This document shows, piece by piece, positions 1-7,730 of a stretch of 41,821 nt of DNA (positions are counted from its first letter, which is position 1; each line of letters opens with the position of its first letter). Source of the stretch: JAQVHD01 sp035369485 (GTDB lineage Bacteria > Patescibacteriota > Minisyncoccia > UBA6257 > JAAZHW01); contig DAOSMC010000003.1 in assembly GCA_035369485.1 (NCBI GenBank), positions 1 through 41,821 of the forward strand, written 5' to 3'. The notes beneath the pieces are model-generated. The model was not told where the DNA came from, made no database searches, and was given only the letters and a program-made list of their open reading frames with translations. A program made the position numbers and the translations under genes.

Positions 1-88
1 GCGGAAGGGGTGGGATTCGAACCCACGAGCCCTCTTACGAAGGCACGACTTTCCAGATCGTTCCGTTAAACCACTCCGGCACCCTTCC
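1..88 (-). tRNA. tRNA-Ser (anticodon GGA)
   Basis: The minus strand folds as a class II tRNA. The acceptor GGAAGGG (at 88) pairs with CCCTTCC near position 3, the T-arm GTGGGTTCGAATCCCAC is intact, and there is a long variable arm as expected for serine. The anticodon stem ACGAT/GTCGT encloses loop CTGGAAA, giving anticodon GGA, which reads TCC and TCT codons. The 3' end lies at the window edge, so whether CCA is encoded cannot be seen. It lies 11 bases downstream of the preceding gene and is probably on the same transcript. Confidence 0.93.
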
Positions 89-99
89 AAAATAAATTT

Positions 100-513
100 T
101 TAATTAATTTGCTCTTTTTCTTTTTTAGACTGATATTTTTGACCAATCAATTTATCACGCATCATAGCATAGAAATTGGAACCACCATCTTTTAAAATTA
201 CCTCAGAAATTTCTTTAACATTTTTTCCCTCTTTTTCCATCTTCTTAATTAATTCATCAACATATTTCTCTTGTGCTATTTTTAGCTCCTCTTCTGTTAA
301 AGTTCCTTTCTGAAATTTATCAAACAACTCCAATTCTTCATCAATCATTTCGTCTAAATGAATAAAATCGGAATGCGGGTCGCTTTGCTGATTTTCAAGC
401 CAACGAGCAAAATTTCTTAATTGCTCAACCTGCTCTGCTAAATCCTCTCTTTGAGCCGCTTCTGCGTCTGATTTTTGTTTTTCTACTGGTATTCTTGGCT
501 CAATTTCTGGCAT
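100..513 (-). CDS. Hypothetical charged helical protein (137 aa)
   Basis: I do not recognise this family. The 137-residue product is strongly charged and rich in Glu, Lys and Gln, with no membrane segment or signal peptide and no cysteines. Most of it (residues 12-100) looks helical, with possible coiled-coil stretches. A slightly more conserved-looking tail is EVILKDGGSNFYAMMRDKLIG. It starts 10 bases after the htpX stop on the same strand, so it is probably the third gene of a lemA-htpX operon that also runs into tRNA-Ser. The start has no purine-rich ribosome binding site, which is general in this window. The reading frame is reliable because of operon position and codon use; the function is unknown. 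Confidence 0.7.
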   Translation of the reverse strand: MPEIEPRIPVEKQKSDAEAAQREDLAEQVEQLRNFARWLENQQSDPHSDFIHLDEMIDEELELFDKFQKGTLTEEELKIAQEKYVDELIKKMEKEGKNVKEISEVILKDGGSNFYAMMRDKLIGQKYQSKKEKEQIN

Positions 514-523
514 AAGTTTTTAT

Positions 524-1432
524 TTAAACCGACATTTCTCGTAAAGCTTTTACCCTATCTTCGATAGGTGGGTGAGTCATAAATAATTTTACTAACCATG
601 ATTGACTTTGCTTGCCTTTAAAAGGATTAGCAATGTATAAATGGGCAGTGGCATTGGAAGTATAACGCATCGGGGTTGGATCAGTCGCAATTTTTTCTAA
701 TGCCCGAGCTAATCCTTCAGGATAACGAGTTAAAAGTGCACTTGAGGCATCAGCTAAAAATTCTCTTTTCCGCGAAATAGCTAGTTGGATTAATTGAGCA
801 ATCAAAGGCGAAAGAATAATAAAAACCACTCCAATAAGCATTATAATTGCCGACAATAAACCACCTCCTCTATCATCGTTTTTTCTTCCGCCACCCCAAA
901 AACTCACTCTTACAAAAACATCAGCCAAAATAGAAATTAATCCCACCAAAACAACCACCACAGTTTGAATAAGAATATCCCGATTGCCAATATGCGATAA
1001 TTCATGGCCAATTACACCCTCCAATTCCGAACGATCTAATTTTTGAAGCAATCCTTCAGTAATCGCAATAGCAGCATTTTTGGGATTTCGACCAGTAGCA
1101 AAAGCGTTAGGTGCCATTTCGGGCAAAATATAGATTTTCGGCATCGGCAGACCAGCGGTAATACAAAGATTTTCAACAATACGGTATAACTCTGGATTTT
1201 CTTCAAAAGTCACAGGTTTAGCATGAGTCATGCCCAAAACGATCTTATCAGAATAAAAATAGCTAATGAAATTCATTATGAGGCTAAAAGCCAAAGCATA
1301 ATAAAAAATTGAAGGTGAATTGAAATAATAACTTAGAAACCAACCAATGGCTATAATAATAATCAAAAACAAACCCATCAATAACCAAGTTTTGCGAATA
1401 TTTTGGCTTTTGAAAGTATATAAATTGGCCAT
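524..1432 (-). CDS. htpX: Protease HtpX homologue (M48 family)
   Basis: Membrane-bound zinc metalloprotease that in other bacteria degrades damaged or misfolded inner-membrane proteins. The 302-residue product has two N-terminal membrane segments (about 16-35 and 42-61). The catalytic HELSH (HExxH) is at residues 143-147, with the third zinc ligand probably the Glu of REFLAD near 224. Two further hydrophobic segments (about 156-171 and 193-214) flank the intervening region, as in the family. Length and domain order are normal. It begins 6 bases after lemA; LemA-HtpX pairs are a common neighbour arrangement and suggest joint envelope quality control. The sequence upstream of the ATG is AT-rich with no Shine-Dalgarno. 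Confidence 0.95.
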   Translation of the reverse strand: MANLYTFKSQNIRKTWLLMGLFLIIIIAIGWFLSYYFNSPSIFYYALAFSLIMNFISYFYSDKIVLGMTHAKPVTFEENPELYRIVENLCITAGLPMPKIYILPEMAPNAFATGRNPKNAAIAITEGLLQKLDRSELEGVIGHELSHIGNRDILIQTVVVVLVGLISILADVFVRVSFWGGGRKNDDRGGGLLSAIIMLIGVVFIILSPLIAQLIQLAISRKREFLADASSALLTRYPEGLARALEKIATDPTPMRYTSNATAHLYIANPFKGKQSQSWLVKLFMTHPPIEDRVKALREMSV

Positions 1433-1438
1433 AATGAA

Positions 1439-1987
1439 CTAGAATTGCACTTTGATCGGTTCTTTCTCCGTTTCTTCTGCTTCAAAAAATTCTGCTGGTT
1501 GAAATTTAAACATTTTAGCTATGATATTTGAAGGAAAAGATTCGATTTTGGTATTTAGATCTAAAACAACGCTATTATAAAAACGTCGTGCTGCCTGAAT
1601 TTTATTTTCGGTATCAGCCAGTTCTCTTTGAAGATCAAGAAAATTGGCATTCGCTTTAAGTTCAGGATAGTTTTCAGCTACCGCAAAAAGTGTTTTTAAC
1701 GTATTAGAAAGGGCCTCTTCTGCTTTGGCTTTTTCTTGAAGTCCTTCGGCGGCAATAGCACGAGCGCGAGCAGCCGTAACATTTTCAAAAACTTGTTTCT
1801 CGTGGGCTGCGTATCCTTTAACCGTTTCAATAACATTAGGGATTAAATCGTAACGACGTTTAAGTTGGACTTCTATATCCGACGCCGCTTCTTTAACTCG
1901 ATTTCTTAAACGAATAAAAGCGTTGTAAGTGAAAATCGGATAAAGAATAATAATAGCAACTAAAATAATGATTATCCACGTAAGCAT
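1439..1987 (-). CDS. lemA: LemA family membrane protein
   Basis: A small protein of unknown biochemical role found in many bacteria. The N-terminal hydrophobic segment (about residues 2-19) is a membrane anchor. It is followed by the typical LemA helical bundle: a first helix with RLRNRVKEAASDIEVQLKRR, the NVIETVKGYAAHEK segment, and the C-terminal RRFYNSVVLDLNTKIESFP signature followed by a short Phe-rich end. The 182-residue length is normal. It is the first gene of the lemA-htpX unit, with a good promoter about 30 bases upstream. Family assignment is secure; LemA's molecular function is not established. Confidence 0.95.
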   Translation of the reverse strand: MLTWIIIILVAIIILYPIFTYNAFIRLRNRVKEAASDIEVQLKRRYDLIPNVIETVKGYAAHEKQVFENVTAARARAIAAEGLQEKAKAEEALSNTLKTLFAVAENYPELKANANFLDLQRELADTENKIQAARRFYNSVVLDLNTKIESFPSNIIAKMFKFQPAEFFEAEETEKEPIKVQF

Positions 1988-2017
1988 ATTAATTTGAAAT
2001 TAAGCGACTATAACTGA

Positions 2018-2046
2018 ATTATAACGCAAAAATATAAATTTAGCAA
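2018..2046 (-). promoter_or_regulatory. Promoter for lemA-htpX
   Basis: On the minus strand, a -35 TTGCTA (2041-2046) and a perfect -10 TATAAT (2018-2023) are separated by 17 bases. Transcription would start near 2011, leaving a leader of roughly 24 bases before the lemA ATG at 1987. That leader holds no GGAG-type ribosome binding site. Confidence 0.7.
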
Positions 2047-2053
2047 ATAAAAG

Positions 2054-2539
2054 TTAAACTTCAAGCTCTAGATAATCAAATGGTTCTCCAAAATCATGCC
2101 AATTTTCTATCGTTCTTAATTTCTTTGCTCCTCGACGCTGCATAATTTCAGAAAGTCCATTGGTAACCCGCACGTGAGCTGATATTTTTTTATATCCCTT
2201 TTGTTTTGCTTCTTCCTTTAAAGCATGAAGCATTTCAATAAAACCTTCTATGTTTCTAGCTGCTGGATCAGTCGCAATTGATTCAACATACAAAACATCT
2301 TTTTCTGGTTTTAATCCATTATCATAATCAGATAACTCCTTATAGGCGGCAACTAACGGTTTAGAAGAAAGATATGAAACAATATTGCCCTTTTTATCAC
2401 GCGCAATTAATTGAACTCCGTCTTTGTTTTGAATGGTTTCTTTTAGATCTTCGAGATCTGATTGCATTTCTTCTGGAAAACTAGCTGTTTCTATTTTTAA
2501 AATATCTTCTAGAATGCTTTGATTAATCTCTTTTATCAT
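2054..2539 (-). CDS. GNAT-like acetyltransferase family protein
   Basis: The product looks like a compact GCN5-related N-acetyltransferase fold. The strand LYVESIATDPAARNIE near the middle, then a helix (FIEMLHALKEEAKQKGY) and a strand (KKISAHVRV), match beta4-alpha3-beta5, where acetyl-CoA usually binds. The classic Q/RxxGxG/A loop is not evident; AARNIEG stands in its place, so activity is uncertain. I place the start at the ATG at 2537-2539, one base after the TGA stop of the upstream HEAT gene. The frame stays open to 2614, but using that would create a 74-base overlap and a basic extension. Tight coupling to the HEAT-repeat gene suggests the two work together. The substrate is unknown. 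Confidence 0.6.
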   Translation of the reverse strand: MIKEINQSILEDILKIETASFPEEMQSDLEDLKETIQNKDGVQLIARDKKGNIVSYLSSKPLVAAYKELSDYDNGLKPEKDVLYVESIATDPAARNIEGFIEMLHALKEEAKQKGYKKISAHVRVTNGLSEIMQRRGAKKLRTIENWHDFGEPFDYLELEV

Positions 2540-2540
2540 T

Positions 2541-5500
2541 TCAATACGATATTGTTTTTTTACCAACTTCTTCTTTTGTCTTTCTTTTAATATCCCACGC
2601 CTTCTTATGACCAAGTGTTTCTAGATAATATTCATCATCATTAAAATAGCCACCTAATTTTTGAATAGGCGGAAGAGGGGTTGTTTTTAAATCTTCTGTT
2701 TCAACATCATTAGTACCAACTTCACCTAAAACTACTTTGGAGATATGACAGGATTCAGCATAACGATTGAGGAATTGAAACATTGATTCGCGAATGGCCC
2801 GATTAACATTGTGACCAGCAGGATAATGATTATTAACCTCAAAATTATCAGCAACGAGGACGGGTCGTTCATTCTCATCTAAAGTGACGAAAATCCAAGT
2901 TTGAGCAACAACATCACCAGTATCTGGATCAACAATCTCAGCTACATTAATCCCTTGATCAATGAGATATTGGAAAATGGTTTCGGGATGAAGCGTGGGA
3001 TAGGCGTTAGCTCCGGGTGGAGCTTCTTTAACACCTACAGCAATACAGCAATGAGTATAATTACCTTGAAAGAGATCTTTATGAGGATCTCGATCCCAAA
3101 GTTTTACAAAGAATTCCTTTTTATTGGTCTGCTCTTTTTGTTGTTGGGTCGTTAGGACTCTAATGGTTTCAATTAAATGATTAAAAGATTCTAGTGCTTT
3201 GGGGTGAAGGGTATAGTTGGGATTTTTATTTTGAAGATAATGAAGGCTTTTGGCATAGGTTGGTAAAAGTTGTTCGATCCAATGGGGATCATCAAGATTA
3301 ATTTTAGAGGGATCAAATTCTTTTTTCTTTTGATTGAGTTGAGCGAGGTCTTTAGCTAAAGAGGATTTGAGTTGGGGTTCATATTCATTAATATCAGATT
3401 GCCACGCTTTAAAGCGGTTTTCAAATTGACGAAAAAGAGCTTCTCGATCCATTTTATTGACTGTCCCCACTTCCATCATTACCATTTCTTTAAAATGGAG
3501 CCAATCTTCCCAGGAAATGCCATTTTGCTGAAAGAGTTGGGCTACTTTTTGATTGTGCTGGGCTATTGCTTGACCAATTTCATCTTCTTGATTGAGATTG
3601 GTGATAAAATCATCAAACCGGTTCTCAAAAACGGATTTGAGAAAATGATCGCACATTTCTTGAATGTCCGGAGATTCTTTTTTAAGAAATTCTTGATTAG
3701 TAATAAGGTTAGCAATATATTTAATCTTCCACTGAGTAAGATCTTGATCTGTAATTTCAACTTGAATCTGAATACTTTCCGCTAATTTCTTTAAGAGTGT
3801 TTTGTTAAGGAGTGTCTTTAATTCCGAGAAGTCTTTGCCAAGATTTTTCTGAAGAAGATCTTGAAAAAGTTGAGGATTATCTAAAGAGAGATAAGCAGCG
3901 GCAATCTCTAAAAGATCGGAAAAATTGTAGCCATCAAGTTTTTGATTGGATTGGAGATATTCTTTAATGGATTGTGTCAGTGCTGGATGAATTAAAACAG
4001 GTTCAAAAACCTGAAGATAGCTTTCAGTGAAGGATAAACCACGCAACAGATGATTCTTTAAAAGTTGAGTAGAAAGATTGAGATCAATTAATTGAAGACG
4101 GGCAATATCGTAATTGTATTGTTTAAAGAAATCTTCGGGGTTTTGCCATTTTTTGGATTCTCTTATTTCGCTATTGATCTTAAAGGCATAAGATTTAATA
4201 AAACGATATTGAGGAAGATAAACTTTAATGAATTGAGCTGGATCTTCTTTGTGTTCAAGGAGATTAGCAAGTAAAACATAACAATAGTTTAAATCATCTT
4301 CTTTTAGTTGATAATCATTAATTAAAACAGCATCTATTTTTTTAAAAAAGTCATAATTGAAATGAGAGGCTAGTTCTCCTAAGGATCCAGCCACTGCCAA
4401 TCTAACATTTGAATTTTCATCATTTAACCCTCGTTCATAAAAAGCAATAGCTTTATCTGGAGCGACCTGAGCTAGTTCTCTTAATGATTCGACCGTGGCT
4501 TCTCTGACAGTCCAATCTTTATCATTAAATCCTTTTTCATAAAAAGAAATAGCTTTGTCTGGAGCAACTTGAGCTAATTCCCATAAGGATTCGGCTGCCT
4601 CTATTCTAACAGCTGGATTTTTATCATTAAATCCTTTTTCATAAAAAGGAAGAGCTTTGTCTAGAGCTGCTTGAGCTAATGTCCCTAAGGATTGGGCTGC
4701 CTTTATTCTGACAAATGGATCTTCATCATTAAAGCATCGTTCATAAAAAGAAGTAGCTTTATCTGGAGCGACTTGAGCTAGTTCTCTTAATGATTCGGCT
4801 GCGCCTATTCTAACGTCTAAGTCTGTATCATTAAAGCATCGCTCATAAAAAGGAGTAGCTTTATCTGGAGCGACTTGAGCTAAGGCGCCTAAAGATTCGG
4901 CTGTGGCTTTTCTAACATTCTCGTCTTCACTTTGAAAACCTCGTTCATAAAAAGCAAGGGCTTTGTCTGGAGCGACTTGAGCTAATTTTCCTAATGATTT
5001 AGCTGCCATTACTCTAACAGCTGGATTTTTATCATTAAATCCTTTTTCATAAAAAGAAATGACTTTGTCTGGAACGATTTGAGCTAGTTCTCCCAAGGAT
5101 CGGACTGTCACTACTTTAACATCAGAATCTTTATCATTAAAGCATTGCTCATAGAAAGCAAGGGCTTTTTCTGGAGCCACTTGAGCTAGCGATCCTAAAG
5201 ATCCGACTGCCTCTACTCTAACGTCTGGATCTTTATTATTGAAGCATCGTTCATAAAAAGGAATGGCTTTGTCTGGAGCGATTTGAGCTAATTTTCCTAA
5301 GGATTCGGCTGCCACTAATCTGACATACTGATTTTCATCATTAAATCCTTTTTCATAAAAAAGAAGGGCTTTGTCTGGAGCGACTTGAGCTAATTTTCCT
5401 AAGGATCGAGCTGCACTTGCCCTGACATATGAATCTTTATTATTAAATCCTTTTTCATAAAAAGGAAGGGCTTTGTCTGGAGCTACTTGAAGTAATTCTT

Positions 5501-6386
5501 CTAAGGATCGACCTGCCCCTACTCTGACATATGAATTATTATCATTAAAGCATCGCTCATAAAAAGGAGTAGCTTTATCTGGAGCGACTTGAGCTAAGGC
5601 GCCTAAAGATTCGGCTGTGGCTTTTCTAACATTCTCGTCTTCACTTTGAAAACCTCGTTCATAAAAAGCAAGGGCTTTGTCTGGAACGACTTGAGCTAAG
5701 GCGCCTAAGGTTTGGGCTGTGGCTTCTCTAACATGATCATCTTTACTTTGAAAACCTCGTTTATAGAATGGAAGAGCTTTGTCTGGAGCTACTTGAGCTA
5801 AGGCGCCTAAGGTTTGGGCTGTGGCTTCTCTAACATGATCATCTTTACTTTGAAAACCTCGTTTATAGAATGGAAGAGCTTTGTCTGGAGCTACTTGAGC
5901 TAAGGCGCCTAAGGATTCGGCTGTGGCTTTTCTAACAAGCCAATCTTCATCTTGAAATCCTTGTTCATAAAAAGCAAAGGCTTTGTCTGGAACGACTTGA
6001 GCTAAGGCGCCTAAGGATCGAACTGTGATATATCTAACATCGCCATATTTGCTTTGAAAACCTTGTTCATAAAGCATTACCGTTTTTAAACCATTAATAA
6101 TCTCTTGTTTCTTTTTTTCTTTCAGCTCTTTTAATTCTTTAAGTTTTAATTCATCTTTATTAGCAATTGATTTAATGGCTTCATAAAAAAGCTGATCTTC
6201 TTCATCTTTTGAAATTCTTCTTTTTAAGAGTTCACCTTCGAACTGCCATGGTTCTTTGCCTGGTTGAAGTTGAGCAAATTTTAACTGCAAATCAACTGGA
6301 AGAATTTTTCTTAATTCTTCCCTTTTTTCTTCTCTTTCTTTGATTTGCTCTGGTGTACGATTAATTTTTGGCCTTTCTTGAGACAT
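2541..6386 (-). CDS. Large HEAT-repeat protein with unrecognised C-terminal domain
   Basis: A 1281-residue soluble protein with no signal peptide or membrane segment. A charged N-terminal helical region (1-105) is followed by about 17 tandem 34-residue repeats (about 105-680), each built on FYERGFNDKD..VR.AAAESLGELAQVAPDKALP, split here to show the unit. The Asp/Val-Arg pair and alternating helices are typical of HEAT or PBS-lyase-type repeats, which form protein-binding solenoids. A helical middle region (680-1060) follows. The C-terminal 200 residues contain LWDRDP, GNYTHCCIAVG, VDPDTGDVVAQTWIF and VLVADNFEVN, which could be a divergent GNAT-like fold; I do not recognise the family. It is followed directly by a GNAT-like gene. 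Its transcript is probably leaderless. Function unknown; a scaffold or sensor is inference. Confidence 0.8.
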   Translation of the reverse strand: MSQERPKINRTPEQIKEREEKREELRKILPVDLQLKFAQLQPGKEPWQFEGELLKRRISKDEEDQLFYEAIKSIANKDELKLKELKELKEKKKQEIINGLKTVMLYEQGFQSKYGDVRYITVRSLGALAQVVPDKAFAFYEQGFQDEDWLVRKATAESLGALAQVAPDKALPFYKRGFQSKDDHVREATAQTLGALAQVAPDKALPFYKRGFQSKDDHVREATAQTLGALAQVVPDKALAFYERGFQSEDENVRKATAESLGALAQVAPDKATPFYERCFNDNNSYVRVGAGRSLEELLQVAPDKALPFYEKGFNNKDSYVRASAARSLGKLAQVAPDKALLFYEKGFNDENQYVRLVAAESLGKLAQIAPDKAIPFYERCFNNKDPDVRVEAVGSLGSLAQVAPEKALAFYEQCFNDKDSDVKVVTVRSLGELAQIVPDKVISFYEKGFNDKNPAVRVMAAKSLGKLAQVAPDKALAFYERGFQSEDENVRKATAESLGALAQVAPDKATPFYERCFNDTDLDVRIGAAESLRELAQVAPDKATSFYERCFNDEDPFVRIKAAQSLGTLAQAALDKALPFYEKGFNDKNPAVRIEAAESLWELAQVAPDKAISFYEKGFNDKDWTVREATVESLRELAQVAPDKAIAFYERGLNDENSNVRLAVAGSLGELASHFNYDFFKKIDAVLINDYQLKEDDLNYCYVLLANLLEHKEDPAQFIKVYLPQYRFIKSYAFKINSEIRESKKWQNPEDFFKQYNYDIARLQLIDLNLSTQLLKNHLLRGLSFTESYLQVFEPVLIHPALTQSIKEYLQSNQKLDGYNFSDLLEIAAAYLSLDNPQLFQDLLQKNLGKDFSELKTLLNKTLLKKLAESIQIQVEITDQDLTQWKIKYIANLITNQEFLKKESPDIQEMCDHFLKSVFENRFDDFITNLNQEDEIGQAIAQHNQKVAQLFQQNGISWEDWLHFKEMVMMEVGTVNKMDREALFRQFENRFKAWQSDINEYEPQLKSSLAKDLAQLNQKKKEFDPSKINLDDPHWIEQLLPTYAKSLHYLQNKNPNYTLHPKALESFNHLIETIRVLTTQQQKEQTNKKEFFVKLWDRDPHKDLFQGNYTHCCIAVGVKEAPPGANAYPTLHPETIFQYLIDQGINVAEIVDPDTGDVVAQTWIFVTLDENERPVLVADNFEVNNHYPAGHNVNRAIRESMFQFLNRYAESCHISKVVLGEVGTNDVETEDLKTTPLPPIQKLGGYFNDDEYYLETLGHKKAWDIKRKTKEEVGKKTISY
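4826..4971 (-). repeat. 146-bp perfect repeat inside HEAT array (copy 1)
   Basis: These 146 bases are identical to 5540-5685, exactly 714 bases away (seven 102-base repeat units). They cover HEAT repeat 12 and its flanks; copy 2 covers repeat 5. Neighbouring repeats differ at many silent positions, so perfect identity points to recent gene conversion or unequal recombination within the gene. Confidence 0.9.
5540..5685 (-). repeat. 146-bp perfect repeat inside HEAT array (copy 2)
   Basis: Identical partner of 4826-4971. It covers HEAT repeat 5 with parts of its neighbours. Identity stops at a single base difference at 5686 versus 4972. Confidence 0.9.
5689..5914 (-). repeat. Tandem 102-bp duplication inside HEAT array
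   Basis: Bases 5689-5812 are identical to 5791-5914 (124 bases at an offset of 102). HEAT repeats 3 and 4 are therefore the same at DNA level. This is the signature of a recent one-unit tandem expansion. Confidence 0.9.
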
Positions 6387-6392
6387 ATATAT

Positions 6393-6421
6393 ATTATAAC
6401 ATATTTAGATGATGGAATCAA
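6393..6421 (-). promoter_or_regulatory. Promoter of HEAT-repeat gene (leaderless)
   Basis: Minus strand -35 TTGATT (6416-6421) and perfect -10 TATAAT (6393-6398) with a 17-base spacer. Only six bases (6387-6392) separate the -10 from the ATG at 6386, so the predicted transcription start falls on or next to the start codon. The -35 overlaps the stop codon of trmD. Confidence 0.7.
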
Positions 6422-7107
6422 GATTCACGCCATTCCTTAATTTTTTGATGATGGCCGGAAAGAAGAATTTTAGGAACGCGCCAAGCAATTTTTTTATTTT
6501 TGGGATTAGGATAAAAAACCTCTGGGCGTGTATACACAGGATAACTACCTTTTATTTCTTCAAGTGATTCGTATTTGCCTAAAACGCCGGGGATTAACCG
6601 TGAAACTGCATCTACCACAATCATTGCGGGAATTTCTCCACCGCTTAAAATATAATCACCAACAGAAATTTCTTCATCAGCAATATATTTTGCTATTCTT
6701 TCATCAATGCCTTCGTAGTGGCCACAGATTAAAATTAAATTTTCATAGTGCCTTAAGCGTTTCGCCATTTCCTGATTAAACTTTTCCCCTTTCAAAGAAA
6801 AAAGAATAATACGAGTTTTTTGTTTTTTTGATTTGATATATCTCTTTTTAATAAATTGCACTGCTTTATAAATTGGATCAATTTTCAAAACCATTCCCGG
6901 CCCTCCACCATATGGTCTATCATCAACTTTTTTATGTTTATCAATGCTAAAATCGCGTGGATTAATAATTTTTATATTAATAATCCCCTTCTTCTGAGCA
7001 CGTTTTAAAATAGAGATGTTAAAATAACTAAAAGCCTCAGGAAAAAGTGAAATAATATTAAAATTGATAATTTTTTGCTTATTTAGTTTTTTGCTTGATA
7101 CCTTCAT
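6418..7107 (-). CDS. trmD: tRNA (guanine37-N1)-methyltransferase
   Basis: Methylates G37 next to the anticodon of tRNAs with S-adenosylmethionine, preventing +1 frameshifting. The 229-residue product has the SPOUT trefoil-knot motifs: DDRPYGGGPGMVLK near residue 62-75, LILICGHYEGIDER, then DEEISVGDYILSGGEIP, whose Asp is the likely catalytic base. The C-terminal domain ends with LLSGHHQKIKEWR. Length is typical. It is usually part of an rpsP-rimM-trmD-rplS cluster; here the only neighbour of that type is a KH-domain gene upstream. A weak promoter sits directly before the ATG. Confidence 0.96.
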   Translation of the reverse strand: MKVSSKKLNKQKIINFNIISLFPEAFSYFNISILKRAQKKGIINIKIINPRDFSIDKHKKVDDRPYGGGPGMVLKIDPIYKAVQFIKKRYIKSKKQKTRIILFSLKGEKFNQEMAKRLRHYENLILICGHYEGIDERIAKYIADEEISVGDYILSGGEIPAMIVVDAVSRLIPGVLGKYESLEEIKGSYPVYTRPEVFYPNPKNKKIAWRVPKILLSGHHQKIKEWRES

Positions 7108-7114
7108 CTTGTTT

Positions 7115-7143
7115 ATTGTAATATCTTTTTTTTAGAAAATGAA
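7115..7143 (-). promoter_or_regulatory. Possible trmD promoter (leaderless)
   Basis: Minus strand -10 TACAAT (7115-7120), seven bases before the trmD ATG at 7107. A weak -35 TTCATT (7138-7143) at 17 bases spacing lies inside the hairpin between the two genes. If used, the transcript would be leaderless. The -35 match is poor, so confidence is limited. Confidence 0.4.
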
Positions 7144-7166
7144 CCCCTTTTAAGGGGTTCATTTTC
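7135..7166. terminator. Hairpin between khpA and trmD, possibly bidirectional terminator
   Basis: A perfect 15-bp inverted repeat (arms 7135-7149 and 7152-7166, core AACCCCTT/AAGGGGTT) with a two-base loop. The A-rich upstream and T-rich downstream portions are part of the stem itself, so it can act on either strand, though there is no separate long U tract. Confidence 0.6.
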
Positions 7167-7201
7167 TTATTGATACTAATTAATAAAGATTGGGAGACTA
7201 G

Positions 7202-7519
7202 TTAAAAATTTTCTAGACTTTCGACTTCTTTATCAACCGAACTATCTGTTTTTCTCGAAGAACCTTCTGGCTCTTCAATTTTTAAGTTCACTCGAGCGTT
7301 GTGGCGAAGACCGATAAGTCTAGTTAAAGATCGAATGGCTCTTACGGTTGAGCCTTGTCGACCAATAATTCGGCCCATATCCTTTGGATTTACTTTGAGA
7401 GTCAAAAGCACTCCCATTTCATCAATTGTCCGCGTAACTTTAACATCCTCAGGATAATCAACAAGTGCTTTAATGATATACTCGAGAAACTCTTGATCTT
7501 TTGGAATTTGATTATTCAT
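7202..7519 (-). CDS. khpA: KH-domain RNA-binding protein, KhpA-like
   Basis: A 105-residue protein made almost wholly of one KH domain. The nucleic-acid-binding loop GRIIGRQG sits at residues 49-56, followed by the helix STVRAIRSLTRLIG, which closely matches the KhpA family (about 75-80 residues). It differs by an acidic, Ser-rich tail of about 20 residues after the KH core. KhpA partners with KhpB/EloR in Firmicutes and affects cell division and RNA stability; that role is family knowledge only. Gene order next to trmD fits the usual rpsP-khpA-rimM-trmD neighbourhood with rpsP and rimM lost or moved. It has its own strong promoter. Confidence 0.9.
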   Translation of the reverse strand: MNNQIPKDQEFLEYIIKALVDYPEDVKVTRTIDEMGVLLTLKVNPKDMGRIIGRQGSTVRAIRSLTRLIGLRHNARVNLKIEEPEGSSRKTDSSVDKEVESLENF

Positions 7520-7568
7520 GATACTCAGAACAGCGTTTCTTTAAGTCGACCTTTGCTGGATATTTTAT

Positions 7569-7596
7569 ATTATAAAGAATGAAAAAAGTAAGTCAA
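7569..7596 (-). promoter_or_regulatory. Promoter of khpA
   Basis: Minus strand -35 TTGACT (7591-7596) and perfect -10 TATAAT (7569-7574) with a 16-base spacer. The predicted start near 7562 gives a leader of about 43 bases before the khpA ATG at 7519. The leader has no Shine-Dalgarno close to the ATG. Confidence 0.75.
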
Positions 7597-7673
7597 GAAT
7601 GATATATACTACAATTTCATTTAATATTCCTGGGACGGAGGGTTTTGAAAAAACGCTGTATTTCTTAATGATC

Positions 7674-7702
7674 TTGCTAATTAATTTTAGCTAAAGTAAA
7701 AT
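7674..7702 (+). promoter_or_regulatory. Promoter of pth(-dnaB-recR)
   Basis: Plus strand -35 TTGCTA (7674-7679) and -10 TAAAAT (7697-7702) with a 17-base spacer. Transcription would start near 7709, where a 19-codon reading frame also begins with ATG; the pth ATG follows at 7731 in another frame. It diverges from the khpA promoter about 80 bases away. Confidence 0.55.
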
Positions 7703-7730
7703 ATATAAATGGCTTTAAAAAATTTAGCTT

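Noticed and set aside
2540..2614. Longer N-terminus for the GNAT-like gene
   Set aside because: It would overlap the HEAT gene's 3' end by 74 bases and add a basic extension; the ATG at 2539 lies one base after the stop.
4300..6100. Regular 102-base repeats suggesting a CRISPR or satellite array
   Set aside because: The units are in frame, encode 34-residue HEAT repeats, and differ mostly at silent or surface positions; there are no constant repeats with unique spacers.
2540..6420. Alternative genetic code (UGA as glycine)
   Set aside because: TGA ends the HEAT gene and trmD at natural C-termini, and no in-frame TGA is needed to complete any conserved protein.
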